Below, in pieces: positions 1 through 9,859 of a DNA stretch of 64,000 nt. A program made the position numbers and the translations under genes. The stretch comes from PCPOR2b sp965220385 (GTDB taxonomy: Bacteria; Poribacteria; WGA-4E; PCPOR2b). The stretch lies in the NCBI GenBank assembly GCA_965220385.1, contig OZ244825.1:1922001-1986000 (forward strand), given 5' to 3'. Every line of letters starts with the position of its first letter. The stretch's first letter is position 1. The notes below the pieces were generated by a model. It saw nothing but the letters and a program-made list of their open reading frames with translations. It was not told the DNA's origin and searched no databases.

Positions 1-604
1 ACTTGCCGGTGGGCGAAGCCGCCGAATGGGTCAAAACAAAGCGTTGATGCCTTTAGGAGATGAACCGCTAATCGCACACGTCATCCGCCAAATGGAATCA
101 GTTGCGGACGAACTCCTTCTGATCACGAATGAACCCGAACTATACACCGCCCTGAAGTTGCCGATGTACAGAGACATACTACCAGACATGGGGGCATTGG
201 GCGGTATCTACACAGGACTGACGTACGCTGCAAACCGCATCGTGATCTGCGTTGGCTGCGATATGCCGCTGTTACAGCCGAATCTCCTCTCTCACCTGAC
301 CACCCTTCTTGACAATTACGATGCCGTCGTCCCGTGTGTTGAAGTGGAAGAGCGGTCTGCAAACGTGCTGCAAACCCTTGCCGCCATTTACACGAAACGG
401 TGCTTACCCATCATTGACCGTATGTTGGCTGGGGGCGAATTGCGCGTCCATGCGCTGTACGACCGTGTTGATACACGTATCGTCCAACCACAGGAATGGC
501 GGCGGTTTGACCCGCGGGGGCTTTCGTTTTTCAATATCAATACACCTGAAGACTTTGAAATAGCCAACAAATATATCGGAGAAAATTATCATGTTAACAG
601 TTGA
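1..604 (+). CDS. mobA: Molybdenum cofactor guanylyltransferase MobA (5' end missing)
   Basis: MobA transfers GMP from GTP to molybdopterin to make the guanine dinucleotide form of the cofactor in the cytoplasm. The open frame runs in from the left edge (first full codon at base 2) and reads LAGGRSRRMGQNKAL, the nucleotide-binding signature of the MobA/IspD/GlmU fold. The ATG at 26 therefore lies inside this motif and is not the true start; only a few N-terminal residues should be missing. Downstream motifs include GALGGIYTGL and VGCDMPLLQP, where the Asp would bind magnesium. The gene overlaps moeA by 14 bp, which suggests a Moco operon with translational coupling. Confidence 0.93.
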   Translation, partial: LAGGRSRRMGQNKALMPLGDEPLIAHVIRQMESVADELLLITNEPELYTALKLPMYRDILPDMGALGGIYTGLTYAANRIVICVGCDMPLLQPNLLSHLTTLLDNYDAVVPCVEVEERSANVLQTLAAIYTKRCLPIIDRMLAGGELRVHALYDRVDTRIVQPQEWRRFDPRGLSFFNINTPEDFEIANKYIGENYHVNS

Positions 605-1793
605 AGAAGCACGTCAGCAAATGTTAGATACCATTACCGTCCTGCCCACCGAAGCGGTCGGAATCTTAGACAGCCTCGGCACAATTCTCGCGGAAGACGT
701 GTACGCCAGCGAGAACATACCACCGTTTCACAACTCCGCTATGGATGGCTTTGCCGTGGTGGCCGCGGATGTGTTGAACGCGTCCGAAGGGCAACCGGTC
801 CAGCTTTCGGTAGTAGAGACGATCCAGGCGGGACGTGCCCCCACAGCCTGCATTCAGCGCGGGAGTGCTGCACGCATTATGACGGGTGCGATGATGCCTG
901 AAGGTGCGGACGCTGTCGTTATGCAGGAAGTGACAGAATCGGAAGGGGAGCAGGTCACAATCTTTGAAGGAGTTGAGCCGGATGAGAACGTCCGGTTCAC
1001 CGGTGAGAGTGTAAAGCAGGGCGATCTGGTCATGTCGCAAGGGAAACTTATCCGCCCACAAGAAATTGCCATGTTTGCCTCGCTAAATCGATCTGAAGTC
1101 GCGGTTTATAAGCGTCCGAAAGTTGCCGTGGTTTCCACAGGTGATGAACTCACACCACTTGGCGAACCACTTGCAGCTGGCAAAATTCGGGACAGTAACC
1201 GTTACGGCATCTGCGCCCAGATTGAAGAGGCTGGCTGCGATCCCGTTGACATGGGAATTGCACGTGATGATGAGGCTGAGACAGAGCGTAAGTTCCGTAA
1301 AGCGTTGGAAGGAGCAGACGCCCTGATTACCAGCGGCGGGGTATCTGTGGGAGAATTCGACGTTGTGAAGACAGTGCTATCCAAGCTGGGTGAAATCAAC
1401 TTCTGGCGCGTGGCAATGAAGCCCGGGAAGCCACAAGCCTACGGTATCGCTGACGGCAAACCTATCTTTGGGTTGCCCGGAAATCCAGTTTCGTCGTTGG
1501 TCGTGTTTGAGCTTTTTGTCCGTCCCGCGCTCCTCAAAATGGCGGGACATTCGGAGCTGCTTCGTCCGACCTTCAAGGCGGTTTTGGAGGAAGAGATTTC
1601 CAACAAAGACGGTCGCGTTAGCTTTATGCGCTCAGTTATCACATCACAGGATGGGAAGCATTACGCAAAGACGACGGGACCGCAAGGATCAGGGATCCTT
1701 CATTCACTTGTCTTAGCCAACGGTTTTATCGTTATCCCAGCAGGTGCCACAATAGCCGCCGGTGAAACAGTAGAAGCACAATTTATGGGATGA
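591..1793 (+). CDS. moeA: Molybdopterin molybdenumtransferase MoeA
   Basis: MoeA inserts molybdate into adenylated molybdopterin, the last step of Mo-molybdopterin synthesis. The 400-residue length is normal for the family. Visible signatures are PPFHNSAMDGFAV near residue 45, the central VVSTGDEL, ITSGGVSVGEFDVVK of the MogA-like domain, and FGLPGNPVSSLVVFELFVRP. The start lies inside the end of mobA. A Moco operon fits a genome that uses molybdoenzymes, possibly for anaerobic respiration, in line with the nosZ gene at the far end of the window. Confidence 0.95.
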   Translation: MLTVEEARQQMLDTITVLPTEAVGILDSLGTILAEDVYASENIPPFHNSAMDGFAVVAADVLNASEGQPVQLSVVETIQAGRAPTACIQRGSAARIMTGAMMPEGADAVVMQEVTESEGEQVTIFEGVEPDENVRFTGESVKQGDLVMSQGKLIRPQEIAMFASLNRSEVAVYKRPKVAVVSTGDELTPLGEPLAAGKIRDSNRYGICAQIEEAGCDPVDMGIARDDEAETERKFRKALEGADALITSGGVSVGEFDVVKTVLSKLGEINFWRVAMKPGKPQAYGIADGKPIFGLPGNPVSSLVVFELFVRPALLKMAGHSELLRPTFKAVLEEEISNKDGRVSFMRSVITSQDGKHYAKTTGPQGSGILHSLVLANGFIVIPAGATIAAGETVEAQFMG

Positions 1794-1794
1794 G

Positions 1795-1820
1795 TAGAGG
1801 ATAATCATCATTATCCTCTA
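1795..1820 (+). terminator. Stem-loop just after moeA
   Basis: A perfect 11-bp inverted repeat (TAGAGGATAAT and its complement) with a 4-base loop starts two bases after the moeA stop codon. No T-tract follows, so it may act as an mRNA 3' stabiliser or a weak terminator rather than a classic intrinsic terminator. Confidence 0.55.
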
Positions 1821-1849
1821 TTACAGAACACCCCATTTTCCCCGCAAAC

Positions 1850-2058
1850 TAGTACATTGTCAGATAAATGCCAATGGTCCTGCTCGTTGTGGATTGACAA
1901 ATCCACAACACCGCCGCAAATCGGGCTTGGATAGCCATATCCAAGTTGCTCTGAATCCCGCCTGTCCCGATGTATCGGGGGGATTTATCGGGGTCTCGGA
2001 CTCTCGGAATGGAGCCGAGCCGTGAGTGCTTTATCACGATTTATTTGACAGAGCACTA
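1850..2058. mobile_element. MITE-like element, family M1, copy 1
   Basis: This non-coding element of about 209 bp has ends TAGTACATTGTCAGATAAAT and, read from the other side, TAGTGCTCTGTCAAATAAAT. The ends form an imperfect terminal inverted repeat. Two other copies with the same ends lie at 28264-28460 and 55139-55353. The interior carries palindromes (GTGGATT/AATCCAC and CTTGGATA/TATCCAAG) shared with family M2. It sits between the 3' ends of two convergent genes. I see no reading frame in it, so any transposase must act in trans. Confidence 0.6.
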
Positions 2059-2065
2059 GAGCAGA

Positions 2066-3211
2066 TTAGGCGTCTATGCGGTTGGCTTCAATATAGTCCC
2101 AATCGTATTCTATACCCAATCCGGGCTTCTGAGAGACGATCACATTACCTTCAGAATCGATTGGATCTGTAATCGCTTTTAGCCCGGGCGGAGGCTCCTC
2201 ATAATCGACACCGGGACGTAACAGTCCGCGTTCGTAATAGCGGCAGGTAGCTTCAGGCGCAGCACAGGCAAGATGGACGTGGGGTGCACCGGTGCCGTGC
2301 AGTTCGCACTGGATGCCGTAAGCCTGACAGAGATTAATCAACTTCCAGCAACCGGTGATCCCACCATAAAAGATGTCAATGCGCATCATATCGGCCGCTC
2401 CCTGTAGTATCCACTCCGCTCGGCTAAATACACCGCCGGGGACGTGTTCGGGTGAACAGATGGCGATGTCCACCTCACGGGTGAGGCGTCGGTACGCCTC
2501 GACACGGGTCTCAATCATAGGGTGCTCCAACCAGTAGTAATTGAGTTTCTCTAACTCTCTACCTACCCAGATTGATTCATCCAAGGTATAAACACCGAAT
2601 GGGTCCAGCATCAGTACCATGTCATCCCCTACCGCTTCGCGCACCGCTTTGCAGACCTCAACATCTTCCTTTGGGAAACCGGGAAGCTGCGGTGCAGGCT
2701 CCTCGGTGTGCGGGTTCCAGCAGATATAGGCGTGGACTTTGTACGCCTTATAGCCTTTCTCTTTACAAGCTATCGCGTGCTCAGCATACACTTCGGGCCC
2801 ACCCAAGTTGGGGAAGGTGCTTGCATAGGCTCTGACCTTTTCACGCGCCCCACCGAGCAGTTGGTAGACGGGAACGCCTGCCTTGTTGCCCAATAGGTCC
2901 CACAACGCGCAATCGGCTATCCCCATCTCGCTCTCCGACGGCCTATGACTGAAAGTTGACATCTGATCCATCCAGTGCCAGATCTGCTCTCGGTGCAACG
3001 GGTTTTCGCCCAAGATGAGCGGCTTGATAACCCCCTCCATCGTCGCTTTGTCACCGCCAAGCATGTGTCCGTTGATACCTTCGTCAGTAGAAATCCGGGT
3101 TATTGAACCGATGCTCTCCACTTCATCTCCCCAGACACCATACCCCCACTTGGTAGGGTGCCCCCGGGTCGTCGTCCGAAATTGAATGACCTCCACGTCA
3201 GTGATTTTCAT
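2066..3211 (-). CDS. Mandelate racemase/muconate lactonizing (enolase superfamily) protein
   Basis: This is probably a sugar-acid dehydratase or racemase that abstracts a proton alpha to a carboxylate, using magnesium. I chose the internal ATG at 3211 (protein begins MKITDVEVIQFRTTT) because GAGGAGGAG stands just upstream, giving 381 residues, the usual family length. The N-terminal capping domain includes ADCALWDLLGNKAGVPVYQLLGG. The barrel carries the metal-ligand segment LMLDPFGVYTLD, then WLEHPM and CSPEHVPGG. Substrate cannot be read from the sequence. The gene points toward moeA and appears to be transcribed alone. Confidence 0.88.
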   Translation of the reverse strand: MKITDVEVIQFRTTTRGHPTKWGYGVWGDEVESIGSITRISTDEGINGHMLGGDKATMEGVIKPLILGENPLHREQIWHWMDQMSTFSHRPSESEMGIADCALWDLLGNKAGVPVYQLLGGAREKVRAYASTFPNLGGPEVYAEHAIACKEKGYKAYKVHAYICWNPHTEEPAPQLPGFPKEDVEVCKAVREAVGDDMVLMLDPFGVYTLDESIWVGRELEKLNYYWLEHPMIETRVEAYRRLTREVDIAICSPEHVPGGVFSRAEWILQGAADMMRIDIFYGGITGCWKLINLCQAYGIQCELHGTGAPHVHLACAAPEATCRYYERGLLRPGVDYEEPPPGLKAITDPIDSEGNVIVSQKPGLGIEYDWDYIEANRIDA

Positions 3212-3605
3212 GGTTCTCCTCCTCTTTAGTAGCAGCTTGAAAGTTGAATAACGCCAATTCTCCCTCACCTTATCCGCGAGATAATAACCGTAGATAGAAT
3301 CTGAACTCGTATGATATACTGAATACACCTATCTGTCGACAGGAAACTTATCTTGATCCAAGTTGATTGCAAGGTTAGCCTCCTTATTCCCCCGTCCCGC
3401 CAGTTTGAGATGTCGCTTACGCAGAACAAGCAGAGGGACAGTGATAGAGGTACAGGAAGCCCCTCCTACAAGCCCCTCAGTCCGTGGGAAGAGAGGCGGC
3501 TCGATCTGAATCACGGATTAGACAGATGAAGCGGATAAGAATGCGTAAAACGTGATGCGTGAAAGTAGATTGCAATGTATAGGGTTCATTAGTTCAATCA
3601 ACCAC

Positions 3606-3680
3606 GCAGCCCCAGCAGGGCGATATGTATATAGAAAAACCGAATCAACCCACATCAAAGCCCCAGCGGAGTGACATGTG
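3606..3680 (+). repeat. REP-like units AGCCCCAGCGGGGCGACATGT
   Basis: Two degenerate units stand at about 3606-3628 and 3658-3679. The consensus is a short GCCCC/GGGGC palindrome followed by GACATGT. Better copies occur at 3893-3913, 3943-3964, 10171-10191, 10321-10341, 10371-10391, 10513-10534, 14512-14533, 52507-52528 and 52558-52579, and inverted near 37603-37620. All are intergenic. Confidence 0.75.
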
Positions 3681-3735
3681 CGTAACTCTTAGCTTAATTA
3701 TGGTAAAAATTATAATTACTGATACATTTGAATAA

Positions 3736-4074
3736 TAACCACTGGTGTTAGCTTGCAGCTGTTGATAACGTCAAACGTGATGCCCCGATAAATCCCCCGA
3801 TAGGATCGGGGCAGGCCCGATGAATCCCCGATGAATCGGGACAGGCGGGACAGGCTGTGAAACATCAAAACTATTGGCTCTTCGGTGCCTTTAGCCCCGG
3901 AGGGGCGGCATGTTTATAGTACATGGATAAACAAATACCCCAAAGCCCCGGAGGGGCGACATGTGCAGCCAAAGGGCAGAACCTAAGAAGAATCAATCAG
4001 CTACCCCACTAATGAATTAATGAACGATTCAACAATGTGGGAAAGACCCTTTCACTAACTAACACCAAAGGTTA
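3736..4074. mobile_element. MITE-like element, family M3, copy 1
   Basis: The ends read TAACCACTGGTGTTAGCTTG and, from the other side, TAACCTTTGGTGTTAGTTAG. The interior contains GCAGCTGTTGATAACGT, CTATTGGCTCTTCGGTGCC and two REP-like units in the same order as an inverted copy at 37522-37730. Fragments recur near 55354 and 61011. It is about 339 bp, non-coding, and lies at the left border of the defence island. Confidence 0.6.
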
Positions 4075-4111
4075 ATATGTATATTTATTTGTATTGTTCA
4101 CCATAAAATGA

Positions 4112-5338
4112 ATGGAAATCGCAATGCCAGATTGTACAGACAAAGAATTGCTACAAATTATCGAATTCAGCGAAGTTGACTGTGTCGAGTTTAAAGAATC
4201 CTTATCCGGTGATGCTCCGACAAAAATCAGGGAAGCCATCTGTGCGTTTGCCAACGATCTGCCACGCCACGAAAAACCGGGCTTTGTTTTCGTGGGGGTA
4301 AAGAACGACAAAACTATTGCAGGTCTACCTGTCACGGACCGATTGCTCTTGCAGTTAGCTGATATGAAAACCGATGGAAATATCGTGCCACCGCCATCCT
4401 TGAACGTTGAAAAACGTGTGCTGCAAGGCAAAGAAATTGCCATCGTCACAGTGCAACCATCCGACTCGCCGCCGGTTCGATTCAAAGGTGCTATCCATAT
4501 CCGTACCGGCCCGCGTCGAGGCATCGCTACAGCACAAGATGAGAGGATTCTCAACGAAAAGCGGCGATATGGAGATCGACCCTTTGACCTATATCCCGTC
4601 CCCACAGCGAATATCTCCGACCTCAATCTGACCCAATTCGAGCACGAATATCTACCGCAAGTTGTTACCCCCGAGGTACTGGCAGCCAATGAACGTACTT
4701 CCGAAGAACGTCTGGCCGTGACGAAGATGATTGCCCCAGGCGATGAACAAGTCGCAACGGTGTTGGGAATACTGGTGCTCGGCAAAAACCCTCAAGATTA
4801 TCTTTCAGGTGCTTATGTGCAGTTCCTCAGAATTGATGGTAGCGAGCTAACGGATGATATTCTTGACAGCGAAGAAATAGGCGGGACAATTCCGGACTTG
4901 CTTCGCCGTCTCGACGATAAAATGGCTGCCCATAATCGCACTGCTGTTGATTTTACAACTAGCGTAGTCGAACACCGAACGGAACTTTATCCTATTCAAG
5001 CGTTACACCAGATCACCCGGAATGCCGTTATGCACAGAACCTATGAAGCAACCAACGCGCCGATTCGTGTGTCTTGGTTCAATAATCGCATTGAGATTTT
5101 CAGTCCCGGTGGCGCGTTTGGGGTGGTAACGGCTGCGAATTTCGGTCAACCCGGACTTACCGATTATCGGAACCCTAATCTGGCGGAAGCGATGAAAAAT
5201 CTCGGCTATGTGCAGCGTTTTGGTGCGGGGATACCGATAGCGAGAAGGCTGCTGACCGAAGCAGGACATCCGGAACCGAAATTTGACATTTATGATACTA
5301 ATGTGCTTGTCACAATAGAGGCAGTGCCAAAACCTTGA
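4112..5338 (+). CDS. AlbA_2 (Schlafen-like) domain protein with a RecG-type ATPase fold C-terminus
   Basis: The N-terminal part (about residues 12-150) has the AlbA_2 signature VEFKESL followed by ICAFAND and GFVFVGVKNDKTI, a fold linked to nucleic-acid or nucleotide binding. The C-terminal part (about 290-400) has the GHKL-like HATPase_c_4 pattern: QITRNAVMHRTYE, VSWFNNRIEIFSPGG, then GYVQRFGAGIPIARR. Such proteins are often annotated as transcriptional regulators or RecG-like, and they recur in defence islands. The gene ends 12 bp before the ParA-type gene, so the two are probably co-transcribed. ATG 4112 or 4124 could be the start. Its exact role is unknown. Confidence 0.8.
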   Translation: MEIAMPDCTDKELLQIIEFSEVDCVEFKESLSGDAPTKIREAICAFANDLPRHEKPGFVFVGVKNDKTIAGLPVTDRLLLQLADMKTDGNIVPPPSLNVEKRVLQGKEIAIVTVQPSDSPPVRFKGAIHIRTGPRRGIATAQDERILNEKRRYGDRPFDLYPVPTANISDLNLTQFEHEYLPQVVTPEVLAANERTSEERLAVTKMIAPGDEQVATVLGILVLGKNPQDYLSGAYVQFLRIDGSELTDDILDSEEIGGTIPDLLRRLDDKMAAHNRTAVDFTTSVVEHRTELYPIQALHQITRNAVMHRTYEATNAPIRVSWFNNRIEIFSPGGAFGVVTAANFGQPGLTDYRNPNLAEAMKNLGYVQRFGAGIPIARRLLTEAGHPEPKFDIYDTNVLVTIEAVPKP

Positions 5339-5350
5339 GAGGAGATGACA

Positions 5351-6394
5351 ATGCCTGTTCCAGTTTTAACTTTCTTCAACAATAAAGGTGGAGTTGGTAA
5401 AACCTCCCTTGTCTATCATCTGGCATGGATGCTATACGACATGGGCCATCGAGTGCTTGCCTGCGACCTTGACCCACAGGCGAACCTTACTGCTGCATTT
5501 CTCGACGAAGGACGTTTGGAAGGACTTTGGGACGAGAGCGACGCTGCTTTTGCATCTAGAAGCACTATTTTTGAGTGTGTAAAACCATTGATGCAAGTCG
5601 GAGATCTACAATCACCATCTCTTCAGTCAGTTGTACTGCAACCGGATCTGTTTCCTCCTGATTTAAGGTTAATTCCAGGTGATTTGGCACTAGCGGAGTT
5701 TGAGGATACCCTATCGGCTGAATGGCCAAACGCCCTAGGATCCGGTGATCTATACCGCCCATTTAGAATATTGACCGCGTTTTCGACTATTATGCAGGAG
5801 GGAGCTGCAAAAATGAACGCCTCAATTATCTTAGCCGACGTAGGACCCAATCTCGGTGCTATCAATCGCTCTGCACTGATTGCAACTGATTATGTCGTTG
5901 TTCCGTTGGGAGCGGATCTGTTTTCGTTACGGGGTTTACGCAACCTCGGTCCTACACTCAGACGATGGCGGCAGGATTGGAAACGCAGACGAGATAATTG
6001 GAGCATTCCGGATTTCCCAATTCCAAAAGGAGATATGAAACCAATTGGATACGTAATGCAACAGCATAGCGTCCGGTTGAATCGCCCTGTGATAGCCTAT
6101 GATAAGTGGGTCAACCGTATGCCTGAGGAATATGCTCGGAACCTACTGGACGATAACGACGGACCCTACCCTGAAACACCGGAACAAGATGAAAAACATG
6201 CCCTCGCTACCGTCAAGCACTACCGAAGTTTGGTGCCGATGGCACAGGAAGCACGAAAACCCATTTTTCATCTCACCCCAGCTGATGGAGCAATTGGCAG
6301 CCACGCCGCCGCCGCCAATACTGCCAGCGACGATTTCGAGGCTTTGGCTGAGAAGATAACAGCAAGGATTAAACTGGAGGAAATGAACCAATGA
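5351..6394 (+). CDS. ParA/MinD-type P-loop ATPase
   Basis: The protein begins with a deviant Walker A motif, FNNKGGVGKTS, near residue 8. Walker A' follows as LACDLDPQANLT, then ILADVGPNLGAINRSAL and YVVVPLGADLFSLRG, the ParA/Soj arrangement. At 347 residues it is longer than typical chromosomal ParA, with an insert around residues 210-270. No parB gene or parS-like cluster is seen, so a role in the adjacent helicase-methyltransferase locus is more likely than plasmid partition. GGAG sits six bases before the ATG at 5351, which I prefer to the ATG at 5345. Confidence 0.88.
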   Translation: MPVPVLTFFNNKGGVGKTSLVYHLAWMLYDMGHRVLACDLDPQANLTAAFLDEGRLEGLWDESDAAFASRSTIFECVKPLMQVGDLQSPSLQSVVLQPDLFPPDLRLIPGDLALAEFEDTLSAEWPNALGSGDLYRPFRILTAFSTIMQEGAAKMNASIILADVGPNLGAINRSALIATDYVVVPLGADLFSLRGLRNLGPTLRRWRQDWKRRRDNWSIPDFPIPKGDMKPIGYVMQQHSVRLNRPVIAYDKWVNRMPEEYARNLLDDNDGPYPETPEQDEKHALATVKHYRSLVPMAQEARKPIFHLTPADGAIGSHAAAANTASDDFEALAEKITARIKLEEMNQ

Positions 6395-6420
6395 ACTAAT
6401 GTAACGTAAGTTTCTATTTG

Positions 6421-6511
6421 TAGATCGATTTTCATGAGGTTTCAAAAAATAATTCGGTAATTCTATATTTCCCCCAGGCCCGGTAGGTGCGGTTTCCAAC
6501 CGCACCGGACA
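6421..6511. repeat. Relic of the M1 interior with a GCGGTT/AACCGC hairpin
   Basis: The sequence matches the interior of the M1 copies (GGTTTCA, TTCGGTAATTCT, then the CCCGGTAGG-type hairpin GCGGTTT...AACCGCACC) but lacks clear M1 ends. It sits between the ParA-type and helicase genes and may interrupt an older operon. Confidence 0.55.
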
Positions 6512-6562
6512 TCGCTCGGAAATGAACCAATGAACTAAAACAACCTGAAATAGGTATAAATT

Positions 6563-9500
6563 ATGTCAAATCACAACACCCGAATCCGAGACAATCACGG
6601 ACGAGGAACGGTCGGCGATTTTCTGAGGTCCAACATCGAAAACGGTTCATCGCTCTCGGTTGTCTCGGCGTACTTCACGATCCACGCCTTCGAAGCGCTC
6701 AAAGAACATCTCTGGAAAATTGACGGACTTCGATTCCTGTTCGGCGAACCCGACTTTATCAAAAACCTCGACGCAAGGGACACCGATCCGAAAGCCTTCA
6801 AAATTGAGGACGAGGGGCTGCAGCTTGACAAGCCGCTTCAACAAAGACCGATTGCTAAAGAGTGCGCTAACTGGATAAAAGAGAAGGTGGAGATTAAATC
6901 AACCCGGCAATCAAACCTACTCCACGGGAAAATGTATCATATCGCCAACAACGACGCAGAAAAAGCCATCATGGGCAGCTCCAATTTTACCGTGCAGGGA
7001 CTCGGGTTGGGTCAGTCCAACAATAACATTGAGCTCAACTTAGAGGTGGAGGACGACCAAGACCGCGGTGACCTGAAGGCGTGGTTTGATGATGTCTGGA
7101 ATGACGATGAACGGGTCGAAGATGTAAAAGAACAGGTAATTGCTAGGTTAGAGAAGCTGGGGGACGATCAGGGGCCAGAGTTCATCTATTACAAGACCCT
7201 TTATGAGCTGTTCCGGGACGACTTAGAAGCCAGAATGAACAACGAGCAAAAAATAGAGGACACGCACCTATACGACACAGAAATTTGGAAAAAGTTGTAC
7301 GCCTTCCAGAAAGATGGCGTAAAAAGCGTTATCGCCCGTCTGTTACGGCACAACGGCTGCATCCTCGCCGATAGCGTGGGATTGGGCAAAACCTACACAG
7401 CGTTGGCGGTTATCAAGTTCTTTGAGTTAAGGAATGAGCGTGTGCTGGTGTTGTGTCCCAAAAAATTACGCGAAAACTGGGCCCTGTATCCAGTGTATTA
7501 CAGCCAAGTCAACAACCCTTTTGCAGACGACAAATTCGGCTACTCACTACTATCGCATACCGACCTATCTCGCTACAGCGGCGATGCTGATGGCACCGGT
7601 TTGGAGGGGTTTAATTGGAGCAATTTTGACTTGGTGGTGATTGACGAATCGCACAACTTCCGCAACGACACCAAACCCACCCTTGATGATGCGGGTAATA
7701 TCCTTCGCCACAGTCGCTACACGCGGTTGTTGGAGGAGGTTATCAAGGAAGGTGCCCAGACGAAGGTGCTGATGCTTTCGGCAACGCCGGTGAATACCTC
7801 GCTCATTGACCTGCGGAATCAGATCTACCTGATGACCGGAAAGCGCGAAGAGGTCTTTCAGAAAAGTTTGGGGATCAGCAATATCCGCGCTTTGCTGGGG
7901 CAGGCGCAAAAGGAGTTTAAGGCGTGGGAGGATGATAAGGACAGTGGTAGAGACAAATCGAAATTGCTGGCTAAATTGGGTGCCGATTTCTTCCAGTTAC
8001 TCGGCGGTGTGTCTATCGCTCGTTCTCGACGGCACATTGAGAATTTCTACATGGACGAAATAGATAGAATCGGAGAGTTTCCCGAACAACTGAAACCGGA
8101 AAACCATCACCCACCGACCGACCTGACCGGCGCGCTCTCTTATAAATACTTGGCGGATCAGATAGAGAAATTCTCCCTGTCTGTCTACACGCCGTCCAGC
8201 TATGTTATCGGTGAAGCAGCAAAACAGCGATTGGCAAAAGAGAAACAGGACTTCCGTTTCAACCAGTTGGACCGTGAGAAGTTCCTGATCGGAATGATGC
8301 AGACCAACTTTCTGAAACGTCTGGAGAGCTCCGCACACTCCCTCACAGAAACGCTTGAACGCACAATCGGCAAAATTGAAGACTTACTGGAAAAGATTGA
8401 TCGCTATGAACAAAATCAGGGGATGCCGGAAACAGAAACTGACCGCCTCGCAGACACCGACATCCTACCGGAGGACGACGAAGATGATGAGGAGTTCTTG
8501 ATAAACCGGGCGCGTCACCCCTATCACTTGGGGGAATTGGATTGCGCCCGTTGGAAAGAGGATCTCATAAAGGACAAGGAGACCTTGGGGGAGGCGTTGG
8601 AGAGCGTCAAGGGGATCACGCCGGAACGGGACGGCAAACTTCAAGCGATTAAGGCGCATATTCGAGACAAGGCACAAAACCCACCGACCGACAAGGACGG
8701 GGAGATCAACCGCAAGCTGCTGGTGTTCACCACCTTCAAGGACACGGCGGAGTATCTCTATGGCAACCTCTCGGATCTGGCAGCGGAATTGAACCTGAAG
8801 GTGGCGATGGTCTCCGGTGACGTGACGCGAACCCAATCCCGCCCAAATAACTTCAACGCCATCCTCACCAATTTCGCACCACGGGCACGCGAACGCGCCG
8901 AGGACGGCAGCGATGAAATTGACCTGCTCATCGCCACCGATTGCATATCGGAGGGACAAAATCTACAGGACTGCGATACAGTGTTGAACTACGACATCCA
9001 CTGGAATCCAGTGCGTATCATCCAACGCTTCGGCCGTATTGACCGCATCGGCAGCCGCAACCGATCCGTGCGAATGATTAACTATTGGCCCACCGAGGAT
9101 ATGGAGGTCTATCTGCGCCTGCAAAGCCGTGTTGAAGCTCGCATGGCACTCGCAGACGCCGCCGCAACCGGCAGTGAAGACCCATTGAACGAATCGGCAT
9201 ACGAACAAGCCCAGATGGAACTGAATTTCCGTGACCAGCAACTGAAGCAGCTGCGCGAAGAGGTGTTAGACTTCGACGACCTCTCCGACGGGGTTGTTCT
9301 GAGCGATTTTACCCTCGATTACTTCTTCACCCAACTGTTACGGTATCTGGAAAAGAACAAAAAAGAGTTGGAAGCGGCCCCCAACGGGGTGTATGCTGTC
9401 ACCCATGACGAAAGCCATCCGACAGAAACCGGTGTCATCTTTTTCCTCCGCCAGCAGAACGCTAACACCGATATACAGAGAAAAACAGCCAGCCCCATCC

Positions 9501-9859
9501 ACCCCTTTTATGCGGTCTATATCCGCAACACCGGCGACATCCGCTACGGTTGTGCAAACACCAGACAGGTGCTGGACCTGTTTGAGTCGGCGGCGGTCGG
9601 TAAGATCGATCCGTTGCATGACCTGTGCATCCAGTTTGACACCGAAACCCAAAACGGCGAGAACATGACGCTGTATAACGGACTGTTGAAAGCGGTCATA
9701 AACCATATCAGCAGGGCGCACACGACAACGCAGAGTAACAATATGGGGCTTGGCGGCTCACGCGATTTTGAACTGCCGCTGGATTCCGAAGCCCCCAGAG
9801 ATACCAGCGATTTTGAATTGGTGACATGGCTAGTAATCACAACCCCACAGTCCCACTAG
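6563..9859 (+). CDS. Phospholipase-D-like nuclease fused to SNF2-family helicase
   Basis: The N-terminal region (about residues 20-190) is PLD-like, with HGKMYHI near 121 and IMGSSNFTVQGL, a single HKD half-site. The helicase core follows: Walker A SVGLGKTYTA near 272, DESH box VVIDESHNF near 362, motif III LMLSATPVN, and a C-terminal helicase lobe with ATDCISEGQNLQ and QRFGRIDRIGS. This matches the defence-associated helicases with a PLD domain found beside Eco57I-like methyltransferases. DNA translocation coupled to cleavage is the expected role, inferred from the family. At 1098 residues it appears complete. The methyltransferase downstream is separated by 750 bp of repeats, so co-transcription is uncertain. 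Confidence 0.9.
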   Translation: MSNHNTRIRDNHGRGTVGDFLRSNIENGSSLSVVSAYFTIHAFEALKEHLWKIDGLRFLFGEPDFIKNLDARDTDPKAFKIEDEGLQLDKPLQQRPIAKECANWIKEKVEIKSTRQSNLLHGKMYHIANNDAEKAIMGSSNFTVQGLGLGQSNNNIELNLEVEDDQDRGDLKAWFDDVWNDDERVEDVKEQVIARLEKLGDDQGPEFIYYKTLYELFRDDLEARMNNEQKIEDTHLYDTEIWKKLYAFQKDGVKSVIARLLRHNGCILADSVGLGKTYTALAVIKFFELRNERVLVLCPKKLRENWALYPVYYSQVNNPFADDKFGYSLLSHTDLSRYSGDADGTGLEGFNWSNFDLVVIDESHNFRNDTKPTLDDAGNILRHSRYTRLLEEVIKEGAQTKVLMLSATPVNTSLIDLRNQIYLMTGKREEVFQKSLGISNIRALLGQAQKEFKAWEDDKDSGRDKSKLLAKLGADFFQLLGGVSIARSRRHIENFYMDEIDRIGEFPEQLKPENHHPPTDLTGALSYKYLADQIEKFSLSVYTPSSYVIGEAAKQRLAKEKQDFRFNQLDREKFLIGMMQTNFLKRLESSAHSLTETLERTIGKIEDLLEKIDRYEQNQGMPETETDRLADTDILPEDDEDDEEFLINRARHPYHLGELDCARWKEDLIKDKETLGEALESVKGITPERDGKLQAIKAHIRDKAQNPPTDKDGEINRKLLVFTTFKDTAEYLYGNLSDLAAELNLKVAMVSGDVTRTQSRPNNFNAILTNFAPRARERAEDGSDEIDLLIATDCISEGQNLQDCDTVLNYDIHWNPVRIIQRFGRIDRIGSRNRSVRMINYWPTEDMEVYLRLQSRVEARMALADAAATGSEDPLNESAYEQAQMELNFRDQQLKQLREEVLDFDDLSDGVVLSDFTLDYFFTQLLRYLEKNKKELEAAPNGVYAVTHDESHPTETGVIFFLRQQNANTDIQRKTASPIHPFYAVYIRNTGDIRYGCANTRQVLDLFESAAVGKIDPLHDLCIQFDTETQNGENMTLYNGLLKAVINHISRAHTTTQSNNMGLGGSRDFELPLDSEAPRDTSDFELVTWLVITTPQSH

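Larger units (their letters stand above)
3212..4111. other. Gene-free interval with dispersed repeats
   Basis: This 900-bp spacer separates the divergent enolase-superfamily gene and the defence island. It contains REP-like units, a family M3 element and palindromic CCCGAT/ATCGGG motifs. A 61-codon open frame on the minus strand at 3329-3514 looks spurious. I see no RNA gene. Confidence 0.6.

Noticed and set aside
3329..3514. 61-codon minus-strand open frame upstream of the enolase-superfamily gene
   Set aside because: No family resemblance, no ribosome-binding site, and it lies in repeat-rich DNA.
5351..6394. ParA-type gene as a sign of plasmid or replication-origin partition
   Set aside because: No parB gene and no parS-like repeats are present, and the neighbours are defence genes.
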